A stretch of DNA of 64,000 bases from Narthecium ossifragum. Lineage: Eukaryota > Streptophyta > Magnoliopsida > Dioscoreales > Nartheciaceae. Under the pieces are notes generated by a model. It was given only the letters and a program-made list of their open reading frames with translations, did not search any database and was not told the DNA's origin. Below, in pieces: positions 44,447 through 56,271 of this stretch. Every line of letters starts with the position of its first letter. The stretch's first letter is position 1. Position numbers and translations under genes: made by a program. The stretch is taken from positions 23,019,648-23,083,647 of the forward strand of contig OY986967.1 in assembly GCA_963920575.1 (NCBI GenBank), written 5' to 3'.

Positions 44447-46274
44447 ATGGAAAAGCCATATTCCTCCTCCTCTCTTCTTCCAGTCCTCCATAACCAGATC
44501 AAGCTCTACTTCATGGGCCTGAACAAGACAGTCTCCTCTCTCTTATGTCTTCTAATCATCTCCTTGGGAATTACGCTCTTCGTCATGTACACACCAAATA
44601 TTCCTTCCATGGCCATCCGGCCCATCCCCAAAGAAGATCTCTCCAGAGGTATGATATGATATGATACCATCGCAAAGCCATGCGGGTTTCTTCGATCCAT
44701 TAATTCAAATCATGATCATAACGGTCAGTTTCATGGGTTTATATATATCATAATACTTCTTGCATGTGTTTCTTTAATTAGATCGTGATGAATTGATGAG
44801 TTGTGATTTGTTCACCGGAAAGTGGGTGCGCGGCGACGACGGTCGAGGGCCGGCGTACACGAACCGGACGTGCCGGACGATACCGGATTCGAAGAACTGC
44901 GGGAAGTATGGCAAGGACCAGGACTTTGTGGGCTGGCGGTGGAGGCCGGACGGGTGCGAGCTGCCGAGGTTCGACCCGGAGGTGTTTCTGAGCATGGTCC
45001 GGGGGAAGAAGATGGCCTTCGTCGGCGACTCGCTTGCCCGGAATCAGATGGAATCGCTCCTCTGCCTTCTTTCTCAGGTTAATCCACTACGATCCAGTTC
45101 ATCCTTGTCGTTGGTCAATATTGTTAGGCAGCACGTCAACATTTAATTATAGAGACTTTAGTTTAGCATATTCATCCTTGATAAAACTCCAAATTGCACA
45201 TTTATTTTTTTTCAGTTAGGCAGCACGTCAATATTGTTTTAACAATTCACATTTCTTCGATTACAATTTCAGTTATGTCCATGATTTTCAGATCTTTACT
45301 TTCCGCAGTGTCTTTTATAAGATTGATTTCAAAGTTTTGAGGGATAAATATATTATTCGATTGTTTTCAAAGAATAAATATATATAAAACTCTTAATTAA
45401 CATGATCAACTACGCACCATTGTTATATAGGTAATTTGAATCCAAAAACAAGACATCTAACACGTACTTACATGACTACTTTTAACGAACTAGCTTCTTC
45501 ATTCAGGCAGAGACACCAATAGATGTGTACAAGGATGCCGATGATAGATTCCGAACATGGCACTTCAATTCCCACAAGTTCACCCTCATGGTCCTCTGGT
45601 CAAAATTCCTAGTGGATGGCCAAGAAAGACTCGTAAACGGAACCTTCGCCGGAGCACACGACGTGCACATAGACAGGATTGACACCAACTGGGCCTCCAA
45701 GCTCCATGAAATCGACTACATTGTCATCTCCACCGGCCGGTGGTTCTCGATCCCAAACTACTTGCACGAAGCCGGCAAAGTCTCAGGCTGTGTATACTGC
45801 TCGGAAGAGGAGATCGCCAAGGTGGGCGTTGACTCCGCCATCAGAAGGGCGGTCAGAACAGCTCTTGAGTTCATAGCAAGGAGCAAAGAATTCAAAGGGT
45901 TCACTCTGGTGAGGACATACTCACCTGAACACTTTGAGGGTGGGGCATGGAATACTGGAGGGGACTGCAACAGGACCAGGCCTTTGGATGAAGGGGATGG
46001 CCATGTAAGGTTAGATGGGAGTGATTGGGAGATTTGGAATGGGCAGGTGGAGGAGGTGGAGAGGATGAGGGTGAGAAGGGAGGGGAAGAGGTTTGCGGTG
46101 TTGGATGTGACTAAGGCGATGAAGTGGAGGGCTGATGGGCACCCAGGATCACACTGGAACAACCAGTGGATGAGGGGGTACAATGACTGTGTGCATTGGT
46201 GCATGCCTGGTGCCATTGACATGTGGAATGATTTGTTGTTGGCTGTGCTCAAGAAGAAGAAGACACTTCTTTAA
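44447..46274 (+). CDS. TBL: TBL-8: PMR5N/PC-esterase O-acetyltransferase, TBL19-22/27-like
   Basis: Exons 44447-44648, 44782-45077 and 45507-46274, phases 1 and 0, encode 421 aa. A CT-rich leader (about 44400-44441) and the context ACCATGG support the start. The anchor is at about residues 30-48 and the stalk is short. PMR5N begins at SCDLFTG (C75). GDS is at 149-151 in GDSLARNQ, and DxxH is D393/H396 in DCVHWCMPGAID, where Met and Ala replace the usual Leu and Pro. Exon 2 is markedly GC-rich compared with its introns. With TBL-9 it forms a separate subgroup within the plus-strand array. Golgi acetylation of a wall glycan is inferred from the family. Confidence 0.92.
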
Positions 46275-47394
46275 ATCATTATTCCACACCAAGTGGCTAG
46301 CTAGCTCAATTGTTTTTTTTTGAATCATTTGATTTAATGCAGCATGTTTGATTGCAGTATGATTATAAAAACCAAGAGTGGACATGAAACATTGATTGCA
46401 GTATGATTATAAAAACCAAGAGTGGACATGAAACACTACTTACTCCAAATATACTTAAATCAACCTCAATCTCAAATATCAATAATCTTCCGCTCTTCGG
46501 GCCCTATACTTAATTAGTTTCCGATAAAAATATAAAACGGATTAGTCCAAGTGCAGTTAAGCTCCGTTCAAAGCGACCCTTATTTTATTCGAGAAAATTT
46601 TTGTATTTCTCAAGTATCGACAGCCCAGGTGTGAAAATAGTGTATCAAAGGTATTTTTTTCCTCGTTTCTAATTCTCGTGCATGCGACTAATCAAGTTAT
46701 ATATACCATTGTCCAAAGTTCTAGAATTTTCAGATGAGAAATTTAGGTTTCGAGCCATAAAGTTTGATCACAAAAATGGATAAGTTGGTTGAAGATTATA
46801 TATAGGTTATTTATCTTGCAAGCAAAACTTTTTCAATCTTAACTATATGAAAAAGGCTCTTTAATTAAAATCACTTAGCTCAATAAAAGAGCCCGAATTG
46901 AACAACGTTATAAAACGCTATTTATCTAATCCGATGAAATTTTATCTCAATTAATATAACAAATTAATACTCCCAATTTCACTAATTAAACGAATAAAAA
47001 ACCCCCTCGGCCCGGCCCAAGTCCCAAAGCAACACAAACGGGCTTGGTCTAGCATGCCTTCGGAGCCCGGCCCGACCAACTGCCATTCGGGCATCTCTAA
47101 CGTCAAAAATTAGGCCCAATGTGGCCTTTTCCACCCCAACAATACTCCTAAAAATAACACAAATGATAAATAGTGAGTGGTTAAAATACATGGAAACACT
47201 GCTGCCAGGCAGCCCACCTTCCTTAATTGTAGCCACAAAGACCCCCATCAATATCTTTGAGCATTAACAAAACGTTAAAACAAGTAACAACACACTCCCC
47301 ATGCATGCACCAGTCTCCTCATGAAGGTGTAACCAATCCCCCAACATCCAAATATAACCCCTCCTCAAGCCATCCACCTCTCCTAATCTCCACC
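46275..47394. other. TBL-8 to TBL-9 spacer
   Basis: There is no gene. A 44-bp unit (TTGATTGCAGTATGATTATA and on) is directly repeated at 46348-46391 and 46392-46435. The rest is AT-rich, with one GC-rich patch near 47000-47100 that encodes nothing I recognise. Confidence 0.45.
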
Positions 47395-47611
47395 ATGGCT
47401 AAGCAATCCTCTCCTAATCTATGCCTCCAAAGGCCTCATCATCATCAGCACCACCCCAGAGAGTGGCGTAAGATCCTAACCAATAACGGGTCCTCTCTCC
47501 TATGGATCCTCGCCATCTCCCTCGCCTGCACCCTCATATTCTTCTTCCGCTCTCCCTACCCTTCTCCTGCCACACCATTTCATGCCATCCTCCAAGATCA
47601 TCTCAATCACG
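47395..47611 (+). CDS. Duplicate first exon of TBL-9 (alternative first exon)
   Basis: This 217-nt exon encodes 72 aa (MAKQSSPNLCLQRPHHHQ and on) and has the same length, start context (CACCATGG), phase-1 donor (ACG|GTATTT) and following 70 or so intron bases as the TBL-9 first exon at 48879-49095. Only a handful of residues differ. No PMR5N exon follows before the second copy. Spliced over that copy, it would join in frame to the exon at 49209. It is either an orphan duplicate or a second promoter and first exon for TBL-9. Confidence 0.6.
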
Positions 47612-47842
47612 GTATTTACACGCATATATGTGTATATGATCTCCTTTATATATAGTTTTAAAAAGTTTTAAGATTTGGGTGATCATCTTCATCGGAGCTG
47701 TAATTCTTATGCGGTTACTGTTTCAATGAAAGTATGTTTTTTAATTTCTTGCTTTATTTTCTTTCCTTACTTTCTTTAATTCTAGGAATAACATAATCAC
47801 TTTTAGGAGTAGTGCAGTTATTTCTAGACGTAGCATAAACTT

Positions 47843-48260
47843 TAGGGGCTCGTTTGTTTCATGGTATTAAAAGTGGGATATGATTAGTAATCATGTGGAC
47901 CCCACTTTATCTCATATTTGGTGTGATTTTAGGCGTGGAATAAATAATCCCATTGGGACTCCATATCCCAGGTATATGGGATAAAATAATCCCATGGGAG
48001 GTGGGATATGTAATCCCATGAGATAAGATTCATTGGTTTAAAACAAGTAGAAAAGTTTAAATATTTCATTAAATCTTTTCACACCTTGTCGTTTGTCTTA
48101 CCAAACACGAGAGAAAAATTTAACCCCTCACATCATCTCCCGGTAGAATATAAATTTAACCCCTCACATCATCTCCCGGTAGAATATATCCCGCCATACA
48201 ATCTCCCGAGAGATTATATCTACTCATATCATGTCCCGCGAAACAAACGTGGCCTAGGAG
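47843..48260. mobile_element. MITE with GTTTGTTTC inverted termini
   Basis: The left end reads GGGGCTCGTTTGTTTCATGG and the right end is the approximate reverse complement, GCGAAACAAACGTGGCC. The length is about 415 bp with no coding. Inside, a 35-bp unit containing AACCCCTCACATCATCTCCC is tandemly repeated twice (near 48118 and 48154). The terminus style resembles hAT- or Harbinger-type MITEs. The element separates the two first-exon copies of TBL-9. Confidence 0.65.
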
Positions 48261-48482
48261 TTGAGTAATCATCCTTAGGAGTAATATAATTAGTCAAGGA
48301 GTAATCTAATTACTAAAAAATACAAAAATCCACCAGCGTTTGGACGTAAGTCCTATCAAAAGTCATCTTAATTGAGACACGATAGAATCCACACACCCTT
48401 TTGATCACACTACGATACGATTGGTACACCTCACGTGCCTGGCAATCACGTATCCATTTCGGTAGGATCTGATTTTTGAGCA

Positions 48483-48878
48483 ACACACATGCATGGGTCG
48501 TAGTTTTTCCATTTGAGAAGTTAAGTTGACCTTTGAATTGGTGCTGTTTAGAGCGTACCCTGTTTGATCCGAGAACAGCTAAGAATGAGCATCTATTTTG
48601 AGATCTGCGCATGCAGGGAGAAGCAATAATTATAACTCACATATCAGCTGTAATATGTCAATAATAATTACCAGATAAGTCAACCCTAGCTAGCACTGCA
48701 GCAATTGGAATCGATCAAACACATGCACCCTATTCCAACTTATTAATTCTCCAATGTCAAAACAAGTAACAACACTCGCCAATCATGCCACCATGTCTCC
48801 TCATGTAAGGTTTGACCAATCCCCCCCACATCCAAATATAACGCCCCCTCAAACCATCCACCTCTCCTAATCTCCACC
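48483..48878 (+). promoter_or_regulatory. TBL-9 promoter region, duplicated from TBL-8 and from the first-exon copy
   Basis: The 5' part (to about 48770) matches 43990-44290 upstream of TBL-8. The 3' part (about 48765-48878) matches 47275-47394 upstream of the duplicate exon, including GACCAATCCCCC and CCAAATATAAC. The AAATATAA word about 40 bases before the ATG is a possible weak TATA box. Confidence 0.5.
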
Positions 48879-51800
48879 ATGGCTAAGCAATCCTCTCCTA
48901 ATCTCTGCCTCCAAAGCCCTCATCATCATCAGCACCACCCCAGAGAGTGGCATAAGATCCTAACCAAGAACGGGTCCTCTCTCCTATGGATCCTCACCAT
49001 CTCCCTCGCCTGCACCCTCTTCTTCTTCTTCCACTCTCCCTACCCTTCTCCTGCCACACCTTTTCATGTCATCATCCAAGATCATCTCAATCACGGTATT
49101 TATACGCATATATGTGTATATGATCTCGTTTATATATAGTTCTAAACAGTTTTAAGATTTGGGTGATGACTTATATAGTAATATACTTATTTTGGTGCAT
49201 GCATGCAGCTTGGAAAAAAGGGGAGTGTGATTTGTCCGCCGGAAAGTGGGTACGGGACGACGAACCGCCGGCTTATACGAATCGGACGTGCGCGACGGTG
49301 CCGGAGTCGAAGAACTGCGCAAAGTATGGGAAGGACCAGGACTTCGTCCACTGGCGGTGGAAGCCGGAGTGGTGCGACCTGCCGAGGCTCGAGCCGGCGG
49401 CGTTCCTCCGAGCGGTGAGGGGGAAGAAGATGGCTTTCGTCGGAGACTCCGTCGCCCGGAATCAGATGGAATCACTCCTTTGCCTCCTTTCTCAGGTACT
49501 AATAAAAGCTGATGACTCTTGGATTGCTTCTTTGGTCTAAACGTATATATTCTTACTCGAGAAACAAGTTAAGTAATGGTATCTTAGAATATAGACTCAT
49601 GCATATTGGTATTATTTGTGAATGTTGTTTATGATCTTCTTATTTTTTTATTGCTAACTAAAATGAGGGATCTTCTTCCAACATTATACTCGTGATTAGT
49701 GGGATTTAGAAAGAGAGAGAGAGAGAAATAGTCAATCTATTGAAGTTGGATTCACAATAGACGGAGGTAGTTGTGTTGAAAACTAACATCCATCTAGAGA
49801 GGACTGGTTAAAAGATTGGGATTCTTCAAATGCACCCCTCCATCTCATCACTATACAACAGGATCTTTTTTATTGGTTTTGGTTACCAAAGAATTTGATA
49901 GTTATTGTTAAGATTGGAAAACACACTCTAGCCTTTGGCTCATCTCATCAAAAAAAAAAAAAAAAAAAACACTTCCAGACTTCCAGTATGGAACCTGCTT
50001 CCTCGCTTTTGTGTGCACGTAAACAAGGAAAATCAATTATTTGGTGGATTGATAAAATGGAATGGTTTATTCTGTAATAAGAATCTTCAAAAGAACCTGT
50101 TGTAAATGGAACCAAACTATCTGTATGGAGTGGAGTGGATTGGCTTTAAAAATCAAGTGCAATATTCCAGAATAGGTTTTGGGTAGGCATAAGTTTTATT
50201 TGTTTTCGTTTTGTTTATGAGGGAGCAAGTGATTTGTCATGCCTTAGAAGGTAGGAAGGTAGGAGATTGTCTCTGTCGATTAAATCAGATCTCATCAGTG
50301 CTCTCCTTTGTTTTGGCAATATTTTTCAAAGATCTCCCGACCTTTTTGGCCATGCAATAAAAAGGATAGAAGTAGGATAATAGGATATCTCCTGCACAGA
50401 AACCAAGCAAGAGGACAAAAAAACATCCTTCACAACCATACTAATAAGGTAATCCCACCTAAGATAACTGAAGAGCCCAAACATGTTTTTAGAGTAACGA
50501 ACGGCACTTTAAAAGGGCTTCAATCCATGAGGGGGGCAAATAGAAACATGCCATGAGTGAAACGCAGACAAAGATAAATATTTGCATCTAGTCACTGCAC
50601 ATAATAAGATATAAGATTGCCCATGATGAAAGCCTGTATGTATACAACAAGATTGAGACGATCCCAAGGCATTAGAAATTGTTTCCGATGAAAGGAGGGG
50701 GACATATGATCAGGAATGCAAGGGGAAAAAAAATATGAGAGAAATTTTGATGACATACTTCTAGATTACATCAAAGACAGCTTGATAAAGTAAGGAAAGA
50801 TTAGTGAAAAAGTACATGAACAATATTATGGTTTTCCTGATGACTGACAAGAGTGCCAAAACAGGCTTGCTAACCCAACTGGCAGCGTTTTATACCTATA
50901 CAGATAGTAACAAAACTTTCATCCTAGCTAGGAGGTCAGACAGGAAAACAAACTCAGCAAAATAAAATACTACACACAGCAATTGAAAAACATTGTAACA
51001 TCAACCCAGCTTTCCTATTTTCCTACTTGCCTATACAAATAGATGTAGTGATCTTCCTATGTAATCTCCAACAGTTCCTTCGTCACCGTTCCCCGTCACA
51101 TAATCCTATAAGAACATAACCAAGAGTCTAGTTACTTAGATTTTAAAGAAAAATTCAATTCAGTTTTCAGAATTATCAACTACAACTCCAATTTTAAAGG
51201 TGGCATATACACTAGATCAGTTTACTGTAAGATAGGGGAAAAACCAGTTATCTGACAGTTAGGAAAGCAAAGACTCCAATTTTGTATTCTAGGACACCTC
51301 CACCTTCTAGCATAGGAGCCATGTACAGTAGATCAGTTAAGTCCGAGCAACTAAAGAAGGAAAAAAGCAGTTATCTAGGTATTCTATTCTCTTGGAGAAG
51401 CTCGAATCATGTTATCCTGTCAACCACAGGTATCAATTGATAATCAGTCAGTGTCTGTGAAATTTATCACATGCATCAGCTACATACAGAACCAAAAAAC
51501 TGTCACATGAATGCATACATTTGCACCCCCTGTGTTCTGGAAATATTCAACTCATACTATTCTGATAGAACCCCTTCACAAATGCTGCCACCAACCAATA
51601 GAAGTCCCAGATTCAGCAGTTTTCTTTAAAAAATGCCAACAATACCCACCAGTGGGATCTTTGAGATTCATACAATATCATGAACTTAGACTTCTTATTC
51701 ATCTTTCAGTGGGCATGCCCTTTTAGCTAAATTAGCATGTACCTTAGCATATAATTAAGGAACATCTAACAACTATGTATAATGTGAAGACCTACATGTC

Positions 51801-52585
51801 ACTAACTGAATGTGTTGTCACAGGTAGAGATGCCAACAGATATGTACAAGGATTCCGAAGACAGATTCCGTACATGGTATTTCAATTCCTCAGATTTTAC
51901 CCTCATGACCCTATGGACCAAGTTCCTTGTAGAAGGAACAGAAAGAGTAATCAATGGGTCTGCCTCTGGAGTGTATGATCTGCACATAGACAGGATGGAC
52001 ATTAACTGGGCTGATAAAATCGATGCAGCAAACTACATTGTTATCTCAGACGCCCACTGGTTTTTCAGAAAGAATTACCTCTACGAGGATGGGAAACTCC
52101 TAGGGTGTATATTCTGCTCAGAAGCAAACATAACAGACCTTGGCCTCAATTTTGGCATAAAAAGGGTCTTCAGAACAGCTCTCCAGCATATAAATAAGAA
52201 TGAAAAGTTTCAGGGGGTCACTTTTTTAAGGACATTCTCACCAGCACATTTTGAGAACGGAACATGGAATGGCGGAGGATATTGCAACAAAACTAGACCT
52301 TCAAATGAGGAAGATGTAAACTTGGTTGGATCCGAGTCAGAAATCAGGAATGCTCAAGCAGAAGAGTTGGAGACAATACGAGAGAAGAGGCAAGAGCACA
52401 AGAGATTTGCGATTTTGGATGTCACAAAGGCTATGATGCTTAGAGCTGATGGGCACCCAGGGACGCATTGGAACAACGAATGGATGAGGGGTTACAACGA
52501 TTGTGTGCATTGGTGCTTGCCTGGTGTCATTGACATGTGGAATGATTTGCTGTGGGCAGTGGTGAAGAAGCACTTGTCACCCTAA
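48879..52585 (+). CDS. TBL: TBL-9: PMR5N/PC-esterase O-acetyltransferase, TBL19-22/27-like
   Basis: Exons 48879-49095, 49209-49495 and 51824-52585, phases 1 and 0, encode 421 aa. The start lies in a strong CACCATGG context. A His-rich cytosolic tail precedes the anchor (about residues 35-53). PMR5N begins at GECDLSAG (C79). GDS is at 151-153 in GDSVARNQ, and DxxH is D394/H397 in DCVHWCLPGVID. The second intron is 2.3 kb, the longest in the array, with an A-run near 49950 suggesting inserted DNA. TBL-8 is the nearest relative. A second copy of the first exon lies 1.5 kb upstream. Confidence 0.9.
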
Positions 52586-54727
52586 AGGATACTCAACTGA
52601 TTAATAATACATGATGATCATACCTTCATTTTTGTTCTTTACTACATATTGCAGTTCAGATCATTGATGGCGATAATAATAAAAGCTTCAAACAGCCAGA
52701 AACATAGTTTAACTAACACATAACTGTATGCTTCTGGCATATCATATCAATGTATGGAAATTCACAAACAGCATAAGAAGCATAAAATTTTTCCAGGAAA
52801 CACTATCTACGACTCTTTTATCTCCTTATCAACAAAAAACTTTTGCCTGCACACTTGGTGAAGTACATTTTACTCCCTAAATCAGAAACCCCAATCTAAC
52901 AGAAGATTTAATATCTAAAGTGCATTTACCTGACAGCAAACAATGAAATTTCCAATTGGTATTTCTTTTATTTAAATAATGTCAGAAAGAAAGGGCCTTC
53001 CATTAATTTCAACTCAGAAGAAAAGTAGTTTAATCAACTACAAAAGAGGACATCCACAATCAATAGTGAAACTTTTCAGAGGGATCTTTACTAGAAACTC
53101 AAATGTGAGCTTGGAGGCATCTGCCTATCCAAAAAGGGCAAGAATAAGTCAAAATATAAGTACCATGTGCATGCTTTCAGCTTCCCAGAAGTAAACCCTC
53201 ATCCTATTCTCAACATTTGTGCTTCCCTAACCCATCAACACCATTGTAGCCTATAAATCCATAACCAGACATTACCAGTCATGACGCGAATTTCTCAACG
53301 TATGTATTCAAAGAAGGCTTTAAAGAAACTACTATAACTATCTTGAACTACTGAATCAACAGTGGTATATCCATCTCTTCACTCTATTCTTTTCCTCCTC
53401 TTATACAGTATCAATCGGGTTCACTTACCCCTATATGTTATCATCAACTTCAGGCTCCTTCAGCAATAATTAAAGCTCCAACTGGAACTTAACCTCCTTC
53501 CCTCAAACTTTCAGATCGACTAGTCAAGTCCAGCCAACCTATTGGTAGACTCAGGTTAGGCAGTAATTAGAAGATGTCAACTGGTCAGGTCGGTACAGAT
53601 TAGAACTATATCTCTTGATGTAGGATACTAGCCCAACCAAATCCAACCCATCCGGAATTGTTTGCTTAAAGTTTCAACATCATAGCATGCACCTCTAAAT
53701 TGACTGAATCAGAAGTGGCATGAATCCACAGCGGCACCACAAGTAAACGCATCTTAGATTTCAAGCGGGTACACAAGTACAGAACAAAGAAAATGATCTT
53801 TATAAGATACATGGTGATTCTACATGTTGATCCTATCATATCCTTTTTTCGGAACATACTCTAAAAAATAAGAAACAACTGGAATATATGGCCAACCCCA
53901 ATACTGTACATCAAAATGGCAGTCTGATACACTGTTTAGCATTCATTATCACTCGAAAACTAGCTCCAACTTCATATTTTCATACGAATCCTTCTACAGT
54001 GGCACCACAGGGAAACACGTCTTAAATTTCAGGCAGGTTAAGTATAGGGAGAACAAATATGATGTTTATAAGACACATGATTCTACATGTTGATCCTATG
54101 ATATCCATTTGTCAAAACAAACTCAAAGAATAAGAAGAACCGCCTGGAATATATGGCCAAACCCCAATACTGTACATCAAAAGGCAGTGTGATACAATGT
54201 TTAGCATTCTTTATCACCCAAAAACTAGGTTTCGTATTTTTCATACTAATTGCACTATTTTTCACTACTGCCAATTCTTATTAAATAAACAGAGGGATAC
54301 AAAACAAGTAAGAAGAACAGCACTGCACCAACTGCAAGAAGCACACAACATTTCTCTTCAATAAAACTCCATAAAAGTCAAATCACTGCATCCTAGGATG
54401 AATTTCCATCTTACAATTAGTCCCCAGAAACAAAGAGCAACATATGCAACATATGCATATGCGACCGACAACTGAATCACATACCTATGCCATGATTATC
54501 CCAAACAAATTGTTGCCATATAGTTTTGGAATGATGATGATCAGCCACAAAATCATCTAATCATCACCACATCACCACTGTCCAACATCCCATGTATCCA
54601 ATCAAAAAGTGACCAGTCCACATTTCAAGAGAAAACCCTCGCAAGATCAGGATTAAAGTTAAGAAAGAAAAACAAATGAAAAAAAACAAGAAAACAAGAG
54701 GAGGTCTCTTCTAACCGACTTCAGATT
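52586..54727. other. Intergenic DNA with a 268-bp tandem duplication
   Basis: There is no gene. About 53733-53990 is repeated at about 54001-54245: both copies contain TTCTACATGTTGATCCTAT, then GAATATATGGCCAA and CCCAATACTGTACATCAAAA. The copies differ by scattered substitutions and small indels. Confidence 0.6.
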
Positions 54728-55426
54728 CTAGGCATCGGAGCCGCCAGAAGCGCCCCCAAGTGGGAAGGAGCAGACCTCCCGGACGGACGGCGAGAACTCC
54801 ACGAGCCCAATCTCTACCGCATAACCCTGAACCGGCAACCTGAGATCTCTAGAGATACAAAACGCCTCCGCCATCCTACTCTTGGGCACGTCCAGCGCCA
54901 CGGCGCACTGCGGCACCCACGTGTCGGGCCGGAACTCCTCGGGGATCTCCACGCCGAGCTCTTTTCTCATCGCCTCACAGAGCTGGGCGTGTAGATTCAG
55001 CAAAGCCATGGACGGGGTGGGAGCGAGAAACAGAACCCCACCCCCGCCTCCGACGCTATCGATGGATCCGGAGGGGAAGGACGCGATGGAGGAGAGTGAT
55101 AGAGGGAGAGGATGAAGGCGGGAAGCGAGGGAGCGGAGGAGAGGGGGGAGGAGGTCGTGGAGGAGGAGGGAAGGGGGGAGAGAGAGGAGGGTGAGGTGGG
55201 GACGCGAGGAGACGTCGATGAGGTGGGTGCTGATCTGGCGGCGGGCTAGGACGTTCCAGGCCTTGAGGACTTGGTTCTCCAAGGCGGCGTCCAAGTAGAG
55301 CTCCACGGCGTACCCGGTGCCGATCCCGAATTGGTTCTGGAGGTGGGGAGGTGGCGGCGGCGGAGGAGGCGGAGGAGGGGATGATGACGGCGGAACTAAA
55401 GGGGGAGGAGGAGGTGGCTGTGACAT
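54728..55426 (-). CDS. 2H phosphodiesterase / RNA ligase-like protein, single exon
   Basis: The 232-aa minus-strand frame starts with a Pro-rich, low-complexity N-terminus (residues 1-27). It then has a fold typical of the 2H superfamily, including 2'-5' RNA ligase and cyclic phosphodiesterase relatives: YAVELYLDAALENQVLKAWN, first catalytic-type motif HLTLLSL, and later TWVPQCAVALDV. The 2H family needs two H-x-T/S motifs. The first is present as HLT, but the second reads Q-C-A, with Gln in place of His, so activity is doubtful. The start ATG at 55426 and stop TAG at 54728 are clear, and there are no introns. Its cellular role is unknown to me. Confidence 0.75.
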   Translation of the reverse strand: MSQPPPPPPLVPPSSSPPPPPPPPPPPHLQNQFGIGTGYAVELYLDAALENQVLKAWNVLARRQISTHLIDVSSRPHLTLLSLPPSLLLHDLLPPLLRSLASRLHPLPLSLSSIASFPSGSIDSVGGGGGVLFLAPTPSMALLNLHAQLCEAMRKELGVEIPEEFRPDTWVPQCAVALDVPKSRMAEAFCISRDLRLPVQGYAVEIGLVEFSPSVREVCSFPLGGASGGSDA

Positions 55427-55434
55427 CTCACCCT

Positions 55435-55980
55435 CCTCCTCTGTCTCACTCTCTTCTCTGCGTATTTCTTGCTATGTTTAAGAGACCATTGAGAGCAATG
55501 GCATTGGAACGGGTTTTAGTAGCAAAAAAAAGTGGAGGGTCCGAGGTGGAGTGAGTTGGATCAAGTTTCACTTTCCTATACAGTTGTTCATTAATGACCC
55601 TTTTGATGGTTCGCTGTATAATATATACATCATATATTATATCAATCTTATATGCATTAATTTACATTTTCTAAATTTCTTTATATATATTCCCTAAGTT
55701 TGCTTTATATAAAGCTACATTAATTTATATCAACCTAAGTTCTATTAATATTATCTTATGCTAATGCTAAGACTTATATTATTTATTATTATTTTATATA
55801 CCCTAAGTTTTATTGGCTATGTTTTATGGTGGCAGTGAACAAAAAGCTATGACCAACCTTCGAACCCTGGACCACCTACGGGTCAACCCAGCCATCTAAC
55901 CATACAAACTACAAGGAGTTTGTTAAAATTTTATATTAGCAATAACTAAAAACTGTGTCAGGGACACATGTGAGTACTAG
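55435..55980. other. Upstream flank of the 2H gene, no other gene
   Basis: The first 120 bases or so are likely the 5' leader and promoter of the minus-strand 2H-like gene. The rest is AT-rich and non-coding. Confidence 0.4.
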
Positions 55981-56190
55981 TCAATCTTATAAGGAGCAAA
56001 AACGGTTATGCATAACCACCCCTATAAAATTGATTTAATTCAATTCATACATTTATATCTATTCTATAGTTATAGTATATTAATCTAATACAATCAACCT
56101 TATATAATACCCATACTAATTCATTAATCAAATTCGGTTTTATAACCGAATCATCCATTAACTTAATGGTGTGGTAGGGGGCTCACCTAG
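55981..56190 (+). mobile_element. Non-autonomous Helitron, copy 2 (210 bp)
   Basis: It starts TCAATCTTATAAGGAGCAAA and ends GGCTCACCTAG followed by T, preceded by a GGTG...CACC hairpin. It is shorter than copies 1 and 3, through loss of internal sequence. The base before the TC is G instead of the expected A. Confidence 0.65.
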
Positions 56191-56271
56191 TGTTGTATAA
56201 GATAAAATTCTATCTTGTCATCATAATACATACGGTGCTTAGTACGATTCTATTTTACCCTGAAAATTTTA

